The position numbers and the translations under genes were made by a program. The notes beneath the pieces are model-generated. The model searched no databases. It was not told the origin of the DNA and was given only the letters and a program-made list of their open reading frames with translations. A stretch of 64,000 nt of DNA from JBKBII01 sp046299415 (GTDB lineage Bacteria; Pseudomonadota; Gammaproteobacteria; Ectothiorhodospirales; Ectothiorhodospiraceae), in NCBI GenBank assembly GCA_046299415.1, contig JBKBII010000008.1, positions 62,001 to 126,000 of the forward strand. The letters are read 5' to 3'. Positions 18,155-26,717 of the stretch are shown in pieces (the stretch's first letter is position 1; every line of letters begins with the position of its first letter).

Positions 18155-20137
18155 CTAGGACGCAGAAGCACCGCCGACAAGGCCATCATTCGCTGCGCGC
18201 CCCTTGGACTGAGTGTCATCTGCTTTCTCGCCATTTGAGGGCTTGGCACCGTCATCCGAGGCGTTATCGCCATCATTCCAATCAGCTGGCGGCTGAGGCT
18301 CGCGACCCTCCATGATGTCACGGATCTGACGCTCGTCGATCGTTTCGTACTTCATCAAGGCATCCGCCATGCGGTGCAACGGGTCCAGATGATCAAGCAG
18401 AATTTTCTTCGCGCGCTGGTATTGACCATCGATGATCTCGCGAACCTCCTGATCGATCGCCTTCTGCGTCTCATCCGACATCTGCTGTGAGCGTGTCATT
18501 TGGCGGCCAAGGAACACTTCGCCCTCTTCCTCACCGTACGCGAGCGGCCCCATTTTGTCTGACAGCCCCCATTTCGTGACCATGTTGCGGGCGATGGCTG
18601 TTGCGCGTTCGATGTCGTTCGATGCCCCGGTCGTCACCGCGTGATGACCGAAAATGATCTCTTCAGCTGAACGCCCACCGAACAGCGACGCAATCTGGCT
18701 TTCAAGCCGTGTCTTCGAGTGGCTATAACGATCTTCCTCGGGCAGAAACATCGTCACACCCAGCGCCCGGCCGCGCGGGACGATCGACACCTTGTAGACC
18801 GGATCATGCTCAGGAACGTTGAGACCGACGATGGCGTGACCCGCCTCATGGTATGCGGTGAGGCGCTTCTCCTTTTCGCTCATCACCATCGATTTGCGCT
18901 CGGCACCCATCATGATCTTATCTTTGGCACGCTCGAAATCGATCATCTCGACGAGTTTCTTGCCAGATCGAGCTGCAAACAGGGCCGCCTCGTTGACGAG
19001 GTTGGCGAGGTCAGCACCGGAGAATCCCGGCGTCCCGCGCGCGATGATTTCGGGGCGCACGTCCTCCGAGAGCGGCGTCTTTTTCATGTGGACTTTAAGG
19101 ATCTGCTCACGCCCACGAACGTCCGGTGCCGAAACGACCACCTGACGGTCAAAGCGGCCGGGACGCAGCAGTGCCGGATCGAGCACATCGGGACGGTTCG
19201 TCGCAGCGATCACGATGATACCTTCCGAACCCTCGAAGCCATCCATCTCGACCAGCAGTTGGTTCAGTGTCTGCTCACGCTCATCGTGGCCACCACCGAG
19301 GCCGGCCCCACGCTGGCGCCCGACGGCGTCGATCTCATCGATAAAGATGATGCACGGTGCATGCTTTTTCGCAGTCTCGAACATGTCGCGAACACGTGAA
19401 GCGCCGACACCGACAAACATTTCGACGAAGTCAGAGCCCGAAATCGAAAAGAACGGCACCTTGGCTTCACCGGCGATCGCCTTGGCCAGCAAGGTCTTGC
19501 CGGTGCCGGGCGGGCCGACCATCAGCACACCGCGCGGAATCCGACCTCCTAGGCGCTGAAATTTCGATGGGTCGCGCAAGAAGTCGACCAGCTCTTTGAC
19601 GTCCTCCTTCGCTTCCTCGCAACCGGCGACGTCGGCGAACGTGATCTTGACCTGGTCTTCCGACATCATTTTCGCGCGCGACTTGCCGAAGCCCATCGCG
19701 CCGCGACCGCCAGCGCCACCGCCCTGCATCTGACGCATGAAGTAAATCCACACGGCGATCAACAGCAGCATCGGGAACCAACTGATCAAGATGTCGAGCA
19801 ACAGCGAGCGGCGTTTGGGCTCTCCGACCTTAATCTCGACATTGTTATTCAGTAGATCACCGTAGAGGCCCGGATCGTCAGGCTTCTCAGTGCGGAAGCT
19901 TCGCCCATCGATCATCCGACCACGAATCGTCGAACCTTCAATGGTGACCGACTCAACCCGACCCGACTTCACCTCTTGGATGAAATTCGAGTAAGCAATC
20001 GAGCGCGCATCCTGCTGAGGCTGCTCGCTGTTGAAACTATTGAAAACGCTCATCAGCACCAGTGCGATGACCGCCCAAATCACGAGGTTTCGGACCAATC
20101 CGTTCAAGGTCTCACCTTTTCCGTCTGCGGGACGCAC
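18155..20137 (-). CDS. ftsH: ATP-dependent zinc metalloprotease FtsH
   Basis: Membrane-anchored AAA+ protease that degrades misfolded membrane proteins and regulators such as sigma-32 and LpxC in related bacteria. 660 residues from a GTG start. TM1 is near residues 17-34 and TM2 near 112-133. Walker A is GPPGTGKT (208-215), Walker B IIFIDEID, the SRH arginine region is RPGRFDRQ, and the zinc motif is HEAGH (430-434). An alternative TTG at 20104, closely preceded by AAGGTGAG, would give a shorter, more family-like N-terminus. It is 33 bp downstream of rlmE. Confidence 0.98.
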   Translation of the reverse strand: MRPADGKGETLNGLVRNLVIWAVIALVLMSVFNSFNSEQPQQDARSIAYSNFIQEVKSGRVESVTIEGSTIRGRMIDGRSFRTEKPDDPGLYGDLLNNNVEIKVGEPKRRSLLLDILISWFPMLLLIAVWIYFMRQMQGGGAGGRGAMGFGKSRAKMMSEDQVKITFADVAGCEEAKEDVKELVDFLRDPSKFQRLGGRIPRGVLMVGPPGTGKTLLAKAIAGEAKVPFFSISGSDFVEMFVGVGASRVRDMFETAKKHAPCIIFIDEIDAVGRQRGAGLGGGHDEREQTLNQLLVEMDGFEGSEGIIVIAATNRPDVLDPALLRPGRFDRQVVVSAPDVRGREQILKVHMKKTPLSEDVRPEIIARGTPGFSGADLANLVNEAALFAARSGKKLVEMIDFERAKDKIMMGAERKSMVMSEKEKRLTAYHEAGHAIVGLNVPEHDPVYKVSIVPRGRALGVTMFLPEEDRYSHSKTRLESQIASLFGGRSAEEIIFGHHAVTTGASNDIERATAIARNMVTKWGLSDKMGPLAYGEEEGEVFLGRQMTRSQQMSDETQKAIDQEVREIIDGQYQRAKKILLDHLDPLHRMADALMKYETIDERQIRDIMEGREPQPPADWNDGDNASDDGAKPSNGEKADDTQSKGRAANDGLVGGASAS

Positions 20138-20170
20138 GGCGCTGCGTCCTCCAAGCGATGTATCAGAACG

Positions 20171-20812
20171 CTAACGCCTTCGAAGGTTCTCCGCGAATAC
20201 ATACACTTCTCGCGAGCGAGAACGCGACGCCTCCGGCTTACGCACTCGAACCTTCGAAAAATGTCTCCGAATTTCTTGCAGGAACACGTCGGAGCCTTCG
20301 CCCTGAAAGAGCTTGAGCAACAACTGCCCGCCGGGCTTCAAGATATCTCGTGCCAACTCGAGCGCCAGTTCATTCAGGTACAGCGAACGCGGCAAATCAA
20401 TCGCATCGGTACCCGTCAGGTTGGGGGCCATATCCGAAAGCACAAGATCCGCTGGTCCCTCGAGCAAAGACAAGATTCGATCGAGCACTGCCTGCTCGGT
20501 AAAATCGCCAGTCACGATATCGACCCCTTCGAGAGGATCCATTTCCAGAATATCAGACGCAATCAAGCGACTTTTCGAGCGCGCCGAGCCGCTCAATCTG
20601 AGGCGATCGGCCAGGTACTGCGTCCAACCACCCGGAGCAGCGCCCAACTCAACAACCGACAGCCCCGGACGAACCAGCTTTAGTGTTTGGTCCAACTCGA
20701 TGAGCTTATACACTGCACGCGACCGATAACCCTCCTGCTGCGCGCGCAGCACGTAAGGGTCAGAGAAGTGCTCGCTCAGCCAGCGACGGCTCGAATTCGT
20801 TCGTTTGGGCAT
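20171..20812 (-). CDS. rlmE: 23S rRNA (uridine-2'-O)-methyltransferase RlmE (FtsJ/RrmJ)
   Basis: Methylates U2552 of 23S rRNA in the A-loop during late 50S assembly. 213 residues. The SAM site is VVELGAAPGGWTQYL; DIVTGDF and VLSDMAPNLTG carry the conserved Asp residues; the catalytic Lys is in QLLLKLFQGEG; the N-terminal FRSRAVYKL-type segment appears as YRSRAVYKLIELDQ. ATG 20812 (MPKRTNSSRRWLSEHF) matches the family start. rlmE-ftsH is the standard pairing, and yhbY lies divergently upstream as in E. coli. Confidence 0.97.
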   Translation of the reverse strand: MPKRTNSSRRWLSEHFSDPYVLRAQQEGYRSRAVYKLIELDQTLKLVRPGLSVVELGAAPGGWTQYLADRLRLSGSARSKSRLIASDILEMDPLEGVDIVTGDFTEQAVLDRILSLLEGPADLVLSDMAPNLTGTDAIDLPRSLYLNELALELARDILKPGGQLLLKLFQGEGSDVFLQEIRRHFSKVRVRKPEASRSRSREVYVFAENLRRR

Positions 20813-21183
20813 AAGGCTCAACCACACCGAATCGAGCGGCCATCCTGAAGACACCGCCCCGTTGTCCACGACAATAACCGCCAACCTGCACCGCGGTCGC
20901 AAAATCGGGCGCTGCGCCCACCCTCGTCATTAAGCCGAAAACGCCATGCTCGCCATACCCCTTAAATGACGACAAGAGCCCGACGCAACCACCAAGCACA
21001 GGCTTCGCGCTAGTTTCGATTGGCGTCCATAGCAACAAACGCCACGCCCATTGACAAGTCGCTCGTTCGCCCCCGTGTGCCTCGCTCCAGCGAATTAGAG
21101 CTCGCACAGCTTCGCGCACGCCTCCAGCCGCACATGCTAGCATTCTAATCTTTTGGGATTTCCCCGCTGGAGCCAGCCGTAAC
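20813..21183. other. Divergent promoter region, rlmE / yhbY
   Basis: 371 bp between the divergent starts of rlmE and yhbY. No gene recognised. A 127-residue open frame on the minus strand overlaps the rlmE start and has no recognisable domain. Promoters for both directions are expected here. An AT-rich patch (CATTCTAATCTTTTGGG at about 21142-21158) is a candidate -10 area for yhbY, but no matching -35 was convincing. Confidence 0.5.
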
Positions 21184-21492
21184 GTGGCGCTACTTCCGAA
21201 TCAAGTCCGTTTTCTTCGTGGCCTTGCCCACCATCGACGTCCGATCGTCAGCGTAGGCCGTCAAGGACTGCGCGAGTCAGTTATCGAGGAACTCGACCGC
21301 GCCCTTGACCAGCACGAGCTGGTCAAGGTCAAAGTCGCGATTGGCGACCGCCAAGTCCGCCACAGCACGATCGCTGAGCTGTGTCAGCAGACGCAGGCCG
21401 AGTGCCTACAAACAATCGGCATGACAGCGGTGCTTTTTCGGCGTAACCCCAAAAACCCAGTCATCGACTTAAGCGCCGTCCCGGGTCACTGA
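21184..21492 (+). CDS. yhbY: Ribosome assembly RNA-binding protein YhbY (CRM domain)
   Basis: CRM-domain protein that associates with pre-50S particles. 102 residues from a GTG start, preceded by GGAG. The fold signature LRGLAHHRRPIVSVGRQGL (GxxG loop region) and ALDQHELVKVKVAIGDR match the family, with the C-terminal IGMTAVLFRRNPKNPVIDL. It is transcribed away from rlmE, the arrangement seen in E. coli. Confidence 0.96.
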   Translation: MALLPNQVRFLRGLAHHRRPIVSVGRQGLRESVIEELDRALDQHELVKVKVAIGDRQVRHSTIAELCQQTQAECLQTIGMTAVLFRRNPKNPVIDLSAVPGH

Positions 21493-21837
21493 CCCAGTAA
21501 AACGCCGACTGCACTGCAGCGTGGGCGCATCACGGCGTCGTGTGCCACGGGCGCCCTTGCCTGAAGACTTTTGAGGTCTCGGGGTTCGTAGCCCGGAGCG
21601 CGCCTTCACGCTACACCCATCTCCCCGCGATCTTGGGCGTCTCCACGCGCAAGCGCTGAGCGCCAGTCACCACGCCGCCGTTCGGCACCGACACGCCCGA
21701 GCGCCGGTCTCACGCCAACCGCAAAAAGTTCGTCGTCTGCCGATCGAACGGCCGACCGCCCTGCGCGCACGCTCATATCCGCCGGGAAAGCCCATCGGCA
21801 CACCGAACGCAGGCAGCCCATGGCTGCTTAATCGCCA
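21493..21837. other. Spacer between convergent yhbY and the mechanosensitive channel gene
   Basis: 345 bp with no recognised gene. It ends with the hairpin listed at 21813-21827. Short open frames on both strands are Arg-rich and lack an SD. Confidence 0.5.
21813..21827. terminator. Possible bidirectional hairpin between convergent genes
   Basis: GCAGCC-CAT-GGCTGC, a perfect six-base-pair stem, lies ten bases beyond the stop of the mechanosensitive channel gene and downstream of yhbY on the other strand. The trailing sequence on the plus strand is TTAATC, a poor U-tract, so termination would be weak. Confidence 0.35.
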
Positions 21838-24800
21838 TTATGACGCCGAACGGGGTTCTGAACCTGGCATCGATGACGTCGGCGCCCAGTCGCGCACGTG
21901 CAAATCGAGCTGCGGAAACGCGATCTCGATGTTCTCGTCGCGGAATCGTCGCACGATCGCACGATGGAGATCAGAGATCGTCACCAACCGATCACGCATC
22001 ACTGCGACGTAAGCACGCAATTCGAAATCGAGCGCCGAGTCACCGAAGCGCATGAATAGCACCTGCGGTGCCGGCTCACTCAGCACCTGCGGATGCTCAG
22101 CCGCCACCTCCGACAAAGCCTGCATGACACGATCCGGATCGGCGGAATAACTGACTCCAACGGGAATGACCACACGCGTCATCGTGTCGGACAGCGTCCA
22201 GTTGATCAGTCGCTCGGTAATAAACATCTTATTGGGCACCACCACCTCGCGGTTGTCCCAATCGACGATCGTCGTTGCTCGCGTGCGAATCTTCGACACT
22301 GTTCCAGAATACTCACCGATGGTGATGGTGTCGCCGACCCTCGCAGGTCGCTCGAACAGCATGATCAAACCCGAGACGAAATTGGCCACGACCTCCTGCA
22401 GGCCAAAACCGAGACCCAACGTAAGAGCCGCCACCATCCATTGCAGCTCAGACCAGCGCAACCCGAGGAGCGAAAAAACCGAGATCACGGCAATCACGGC
22501 GAGGGCGTAGCGCAGCAACGTGGTCACCGTGTAGCGACCCGCAGCATCGAGCAAAGCCGAGCGAGACAATAAGATCTCAACCAGGCCCGGCAAGTTACGG
22601 GCTGCTGCGGTAAACGCCACGCCGAGAAATACCGCGAGCAAAAAATCCTGCAAGCTAACGCGCGACAGAATCTCGCTCTCGCCCACCGAAATGGTGCGTG
22701 ACCACAATGTCACGCCATCGAGCCAAGTCAATGCCGGAAGGACGTCCGCCCACACCCACAACAAAGCAAGAACCACAGCCGTCCCGGTTGTTACACGCAG
22801 CAAGGATCGCGTTTGCGCATTGACGTTCTCGATCGAGATCGGCGGTGCCACATCGATCACGGCGCCCTCGCCGACCGTCGCTTCGGTTGGCGCCGCCTCA
22901 CGGGCGCGGGCCTCGCGCATATGCTGAAGCTGCAGACGAACTTCCGACAACACGAGGGCACGCGCTGCGAGGCTATAGCCAATCCACGCAACGACCGCGA
23001 CGATCACCGTGTTAATCGCGCGTTCGAGCAGCGTTGCCACAGTGAGTAGGTAGCCTGCGAGGCTCAGAATCAATAACGCCGCAACGCTCAGCATCAGCAT
23101 GCCGCGAATGAAACGCCGATGCCGCTCGGCAGACCGCGATTTGCCGATGAGGCCTGCGCTCGCCGCGCTCGACGACTGTGCGGGCAGCGTCAAGCTCGAC
23201 GATGTCACATTGTCATCGCCGGGCGCCGGCAACGAGCCCAACATTCGCCACGCAAAAGCGCCCACAACCAGCAAAATCCCAATGAGCGCCAAACGGCCCC
23301 AAACGTCTGCAACGATCTCCTGAGGATGGCCAAAGGCCGCCGCGGCGAGCAGCATCAACGCCAACTGCGATGGCAAGAACCAGGCCATCTCGATACGCAA
23401 GCGTCGCAGCAACGGCGTCGGCCAGCGAAAATGCGCCCTTGCCACGCCATCGGGTGACGTAAACAGGTATAGCAGATGAGCAACGGCCCACCACAGCGCA
23501 ATCGAGAGCGTCACAAAAGCGACGATCTCAATCTCGCGGCTGGAAGATTCCACGCGAGTCAGCTGCCAGCCCAGCGCGACGAGGACGATCGGCACCGGCA
23601 AGACACGCACGGCAGTCCAGCCTAGTGCCGCCCAAGTCAGTGCCAAACGGTCGGTGTAGCGGTGTTGTGTCTGTCTCGCCAAGTCACGCAGGTGAGCGCG
23701 AGCGCCACGCGCAAATACGGCAATGGCGGAGGCCACAACGACCACGAAGATCGAGAGCAACGGCGACCTCATCACGGCCTCGACCAGCGCCTCATGCATC
23801 GCCGTCCAGGTTCGGGGATCAAACAAGGCCAGACTGGCTGCCGGCACAGACCCGAGCCAAGAAAAGCTCACTGGGCGATGACTGGGCCACCACAGCAAAG
23901 ACTCGCGCAACAACGTTCGGAGCTCACCACTCGTTTCGATCAGTGCGGAGAACGCACGTTCGGCCTGCAAGAGGTTGTCGATCAACTGGCGATCGGAGCG
24001 TTCTAGCAAAGACAGCGTCTCTAGCGTCAGCGTCTGCGTATCGCGTTGGGCCGCCTGCTCAGCGGCTCTATTCCGATCTTCGCGAGAATCGAGATCCGGA
24101 ATCGTGATCAGGCGCTCGGCGCGCCGCAGCTCGTCTCGCAAACCGATTGAACGCAGTCGCGCCTGAGCCAGCTCGCGCTGGACATCGCGCAAATACGGTG
24201 CGAAGTCACCAAGACGTCGTAGACGCCGTTCTTCCTCGACCAGAACGCCACCGAGAACATCCGTCAGACCGCCGATTTCGAGGCGCTCCCGAATGTCCGC
24301 CAGCGTCGTTGCCAGCTCATCGGTGAGCTGTTCGGCTTGTCGCGCCAAAATCGCCGCGCGCGACGCTCGCGTCAATTGCGTTGCCGCATCATCAAGTCGA
24401 GAAATCGTCTCTTGCTCAAACGTCGAGCCCTCAAAACGCGGCGGATCCGCACGTACGAGCTCGCGTAATCTTTCGCGCAACGCCTCGATCTCGGCATTTG
24501 AGCGCAGCTCAACGAACGAGCGCAGCGCACGTAGAGACAGGGTACGCACGCGATCGCGCCACTCTTCCAAGGCCGCTTCAAGCTCGAGCACCTCGATGCG
24601 CTCGCCGATCAAGCGTTGGTCGAATGTCGCAACCAGCTCCTGTGCCTCTGCATCGCGCGCCACAGCCTCGCGCCACGCCCGATAGGCCGCTGTCAGCCCC
24701 GCAGCCTCGAGTTCGGCTTCAGATACACCCTCAGGAAGGGAATCCGCGCCTGCTGCACCCGGATCATTTCCCGTCGCGGTGGGCGTCTGTGCGGCACCGC

Positions 24801-25677
24801 GCTGTGATTGCAATCGCGCGATCAGTCGCTCGCGTTCCGATCGTTCGATCAGGCGCGCATCGAGCTCGTTCTCGATACGTGCGATCGCGGTCTCGATCTC
24901 TGCAACCGTCGCGCCTTCCAGGTCGATTTCGCGAAGGGCGAGAAACTCGCGGAGCGTGATCTGCATTCGCTCATCAAGCGAATCGAACACGGCAGCAGAC
25001 GCCTCCAACCGCGCCTCCAACTCCTCGAGCCGACGTTCGGCGCTCAGAATCCGATTCTCGGCTTCGCGCATCGATTCGGCCGCCGCCGCCCAAAGTGTCG
25101 CCACAGCCAGATCGTCGGCGTGCTGTGCCGCCTGCTCATCGAGTGCCGTGATATCGAACTGGGCGCGCCAGTCCGCGAGCGCCGAGGTATCAAACTCAGC
25201 GACACGCTCACGCAGCTCGGAGAGCGTCGTCGCATAACCTTGCGCCGCGCGCGCCCAGCGCAAGGTGGTTCCCAGCGGCCGATCGAGGGCATCGGCGATG
25301 TCACCGGCATCATGCGGCGATCCCGACGCGTCCGGTCTGCGTTCTAACCAAACCGATTCAAGCGCACCACTACCGAAAGACAAGGATGCCCGGTCGCTCG
25401 AGCGCTCGCCCGCTGGCGCAAGACTCTGTGCCGCGACCGTTGACGACGCCAGCAACACCAGCACAACCGCCAGTCCGAGCGAGCGGAGCAGCAACGGTTG
25501 CCGAGTCTCGAGGAGCGCCGCAAGGTTCAGCCGACGGGTCGCTGCACGAGTCGGCCCCCAAAACAGCGCGCGAGTCAGCGCAAGGACACAAACACACAAC
25601 AAGCGCCGTATTCGGCGCGCCATCACTGCGCAAACCTGCTCAACCACGGATTTGACCACAACCCTCTCTGACAACAT
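21838..25677 (-). CDS. Large MscS-family mechanosensitive channel (MscK/MscM type)
   Basis: Probable osmotic-downshock channel of the inner membrane with a giant periplasmic domain. 1279 residues. A hydrophobic signal segment ending in STVAAQS lies near residues 62-84. Residues about 90-610 form a long Arg/Glu/Ala/Leu-rich coiled-coil periplasmic domain. Several transmembrane helices follow (about 640-1000), and the C-terminal MscS core starts near 1007, with LTLGLGFGLQEVVANFVSG as TM3 and the beta domain GDTITIGEYSGTVSKIRTRA. ATG 25677 has GAGG upstream; ATG 25623 is an alternative. Length and architecture match MscK or MscM (YjeP), but I cannot tell which. It separates yhbY/rlmE from greA, which are closer in many relatives. 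Confidence 0.9.
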   Translation of the reverse strand: MLSERVVVKSVVEQVCAVMARRIRRLLCVCVLALTRALFWGPTRAATRRLNLAALLETRQPLLLRSLGLAVVLVLLASSTVAAQSLAPAGERSSDRASLSFGSGALESVWLERRPDASGSPHDAGDIADALDRPLGTTLRWARAAQGYATTLSELRERVAEFDTSALADWRAQFDITALDEQAAQHADDLAVATLWAAAAESMREAENRILSAERRLEELEARLEASAAVFDSLDERMQITLREFLALREIDLEGATVAEIETAIARIENELDARLIERSERERLIARLQSQRGAAQTPTATGNDPGAAGADSLPEGVSEAELEAAGLTAAYRAWREAVARDAEAQELVATFDQRLIGERIEVLELEAALEEWRDRVRTLSLRALRSFVELRSNAEIEALRERLRELVRADPPRFEGSTFEQETISRLDDAATQLTRASRAAILARQAEQLTDELATTLADIRERLEIGGLTDVLGGVLVEEERRLRRLGDFAPYLRDVQRELAQARLRSIGLRDELRRAERLITIPDLDSREDRNRAAEQAAQRDTQTLTLETLSLLERSDRQLIDNLLQAERAFSALIETSGELRTLLRESLLWWPSHRPVSFSWLGSVPAASLALFDPRTWTAMHEALVEAVMRSPLLSIFVVVVASAIAVFARGARAHLRDLARQTQHRYTDRLALTWAALGWTAVRVLPVPIVLVALGWQLTRVESSSREIEIVAFVTLSIALWWAVAHLLYLFTSPDGVARAHFRWPTPLLRRLRIEMAWFLPSQLALMLLAAAAFGHPQEIVADVWGRLALIGILLVVGAFAWRMLGSLPAPGDDNVTSSSLTLPAQSSSAASAGLIGKSRSAERHRRFIRGMLMLSVAALLILSLAGYLLTVATLLERAINTVIVAVVAWIGYSLAARALVLSEVRLQLQHMREARAREAAPTEATVGEGAVIDVAPPISIENVNAQTRSLLRVTTGTAVVLALLWVWADVLPALTWLDGVTLWSRTISVGESEILSRVSLQDFLLAVFLGVAFTAAARNLPGLVEILLSRSALLDAAGRYTVTTLLRYALAVIAVISVFSLLGLRWSELQWMVAALTLGLGFGLQEVVANFVSGLIMLFERPARVGDTITIGEYSGTVSKIRTRATTIVDWDNREVVVPNKMFITERLINWTLSDTMTRVVIPVGVSYSADPDRVMQALSEVAAEHPQVLSEPAPQVLFMRFGDSALDFELRAYVAVMRDRLVTISDLHRAIVRRFRDENIEIAFPQLDLHVRDWAPTSSMPGSEPRSAS

Positions 25678-25858
25678 TTCAGCCGCCTCGAAGCGTTCTG
25701 ACCCACGCTGCCAAGGCGGTCATTTTCGTTCCCATTGGGCGCAAGCAGGCTCGAACAATCTCCGCACGGAGGACACGCTTCTCGGCCCACGTGATCCGAA
25801 ATAACGTGACTGTAGACTTGAAAGCATTTGATCGAATCCAGCGCGAACACGGCTCGTA

Positions 25859-26338
25859 TTACGGGCGGTAGTGAACCGCGAGCAATTCGTACTCCACCGC
25901 CCCGCCCGGCGCCTGAACCGTCACAACATCTCCCTCAGACTTGCCGATCAACGCTCGCGCGATCGGACTCGACACCGATATCAAGCCTTTTTTCAAATCC
26001 GCTTCGTCATCACCGACGATCTTATAAGTGACTTGACGGCCATCCTCAATCGCTTCGAGATCGACGGTCACGCCAAAAACCACCTTTCCGGTCTGCGGCA
26101 ATGTCGAGACATCAATGATCTGAGCCCCGGCCAATTTGCTTTCAATTTCCTGAATGCGGCCTTCAATGAAACCTTGCTGTTCCCGCGCCGCATGGTACTC
26201 GGCGTTCTCCTTGAGATCGCCGTGCTCTCGAGCCTCGGAAATCGCCTGAATCACACGGGGCCGATCCTCGCTCTTCAGGCGCTTGAGTTCGTTCTTGAGC
26301 TTGTCCGCGCCCGCAACCGTCAAAGGTGTCTTTGTCAT
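25859..26338 (-). CDS. greA: Transcription elongation factor GreA
   Basis: Rescues backtracked RNA polymerase by stimulating transcript cleavage. 159 residues. The N-terminal coiled-coil hairpin has the acidic tip region SEAREHGDLKENAEYHAARE (residues about 37-56). The C-terminal FKBP-like domain contains VGDDEADLKKGLISVSSPIARALIGK. ATG 26338 has GGGAGGA upstream; the open frame further upstream is unrelated. It is downstream of carB in the same direction, with a 379-bp gap. Confidence 0.98.
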   Translation of the reverse strand: MTKTPLTVAGADKLKNELKRLKSEDRPRVIQAISEAREHGDLKENAEYHAAREQQGFIEGRIQEIESKLAGAQIIDVSTLPQTGKVVFGVTVDLEAIEDGRQVTYKIVGDDEADLKKGLISVSSPIARALIGKSEGDVVTVQAPGGAVEYELLAVHYRP

Positions 26339-26717
26339 TGGATCCTCCCGACAACGCATCGCGCTGCCATCAATCGTCTTAAAAAAATTCAGCCGGGGGC
26401 TGCAAGCAAAAGTCGATACCCAAAAGGCTCGCGAGGCGAGCCTTGAATTCATCACAGTGTTGATTTTGAACCGCTGACGGGCAAACAGACGCAGGCGCAA
26501 AAATGGATGCGCCCATTTGTCAGCCGGGGCAACGTGCCCAGCGTCTGGTTGGTTCCCGGGGTCCGGTCTCACAGGGTGAGAGACACAGAGCTTGGCGCCG
26601 CATTACGACGCCACCTAAAAACCGAATCCAGCGCCTGTGCCTGAGCCCTCAGATCTGCAAGCCCGGCCAGAGGAGATCTTGAGTCGCAAAGTCACTCGGA
26701 CCGCGTCCAGTCAGACC
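26339..26717. other. Spacer between carB and greA
   Basis: 379 bp without a recognised gene. An AGACCT/AGGTCT inverted repeat lies near 26721-26745, at the end of carB, but no T-run follows it. greA probably has its own promoter in this spacer; the sequence around 26380-26400 is AT-richer than its surroundings. Confidence 0.5.

Noticed and set aside
20760..21143. 127-codon minus-strand frame overlapping the rlmE start
   Set aside because: Overlaps the conserved N-terminus of RlmE in another frame and has no similarity that I recognise.
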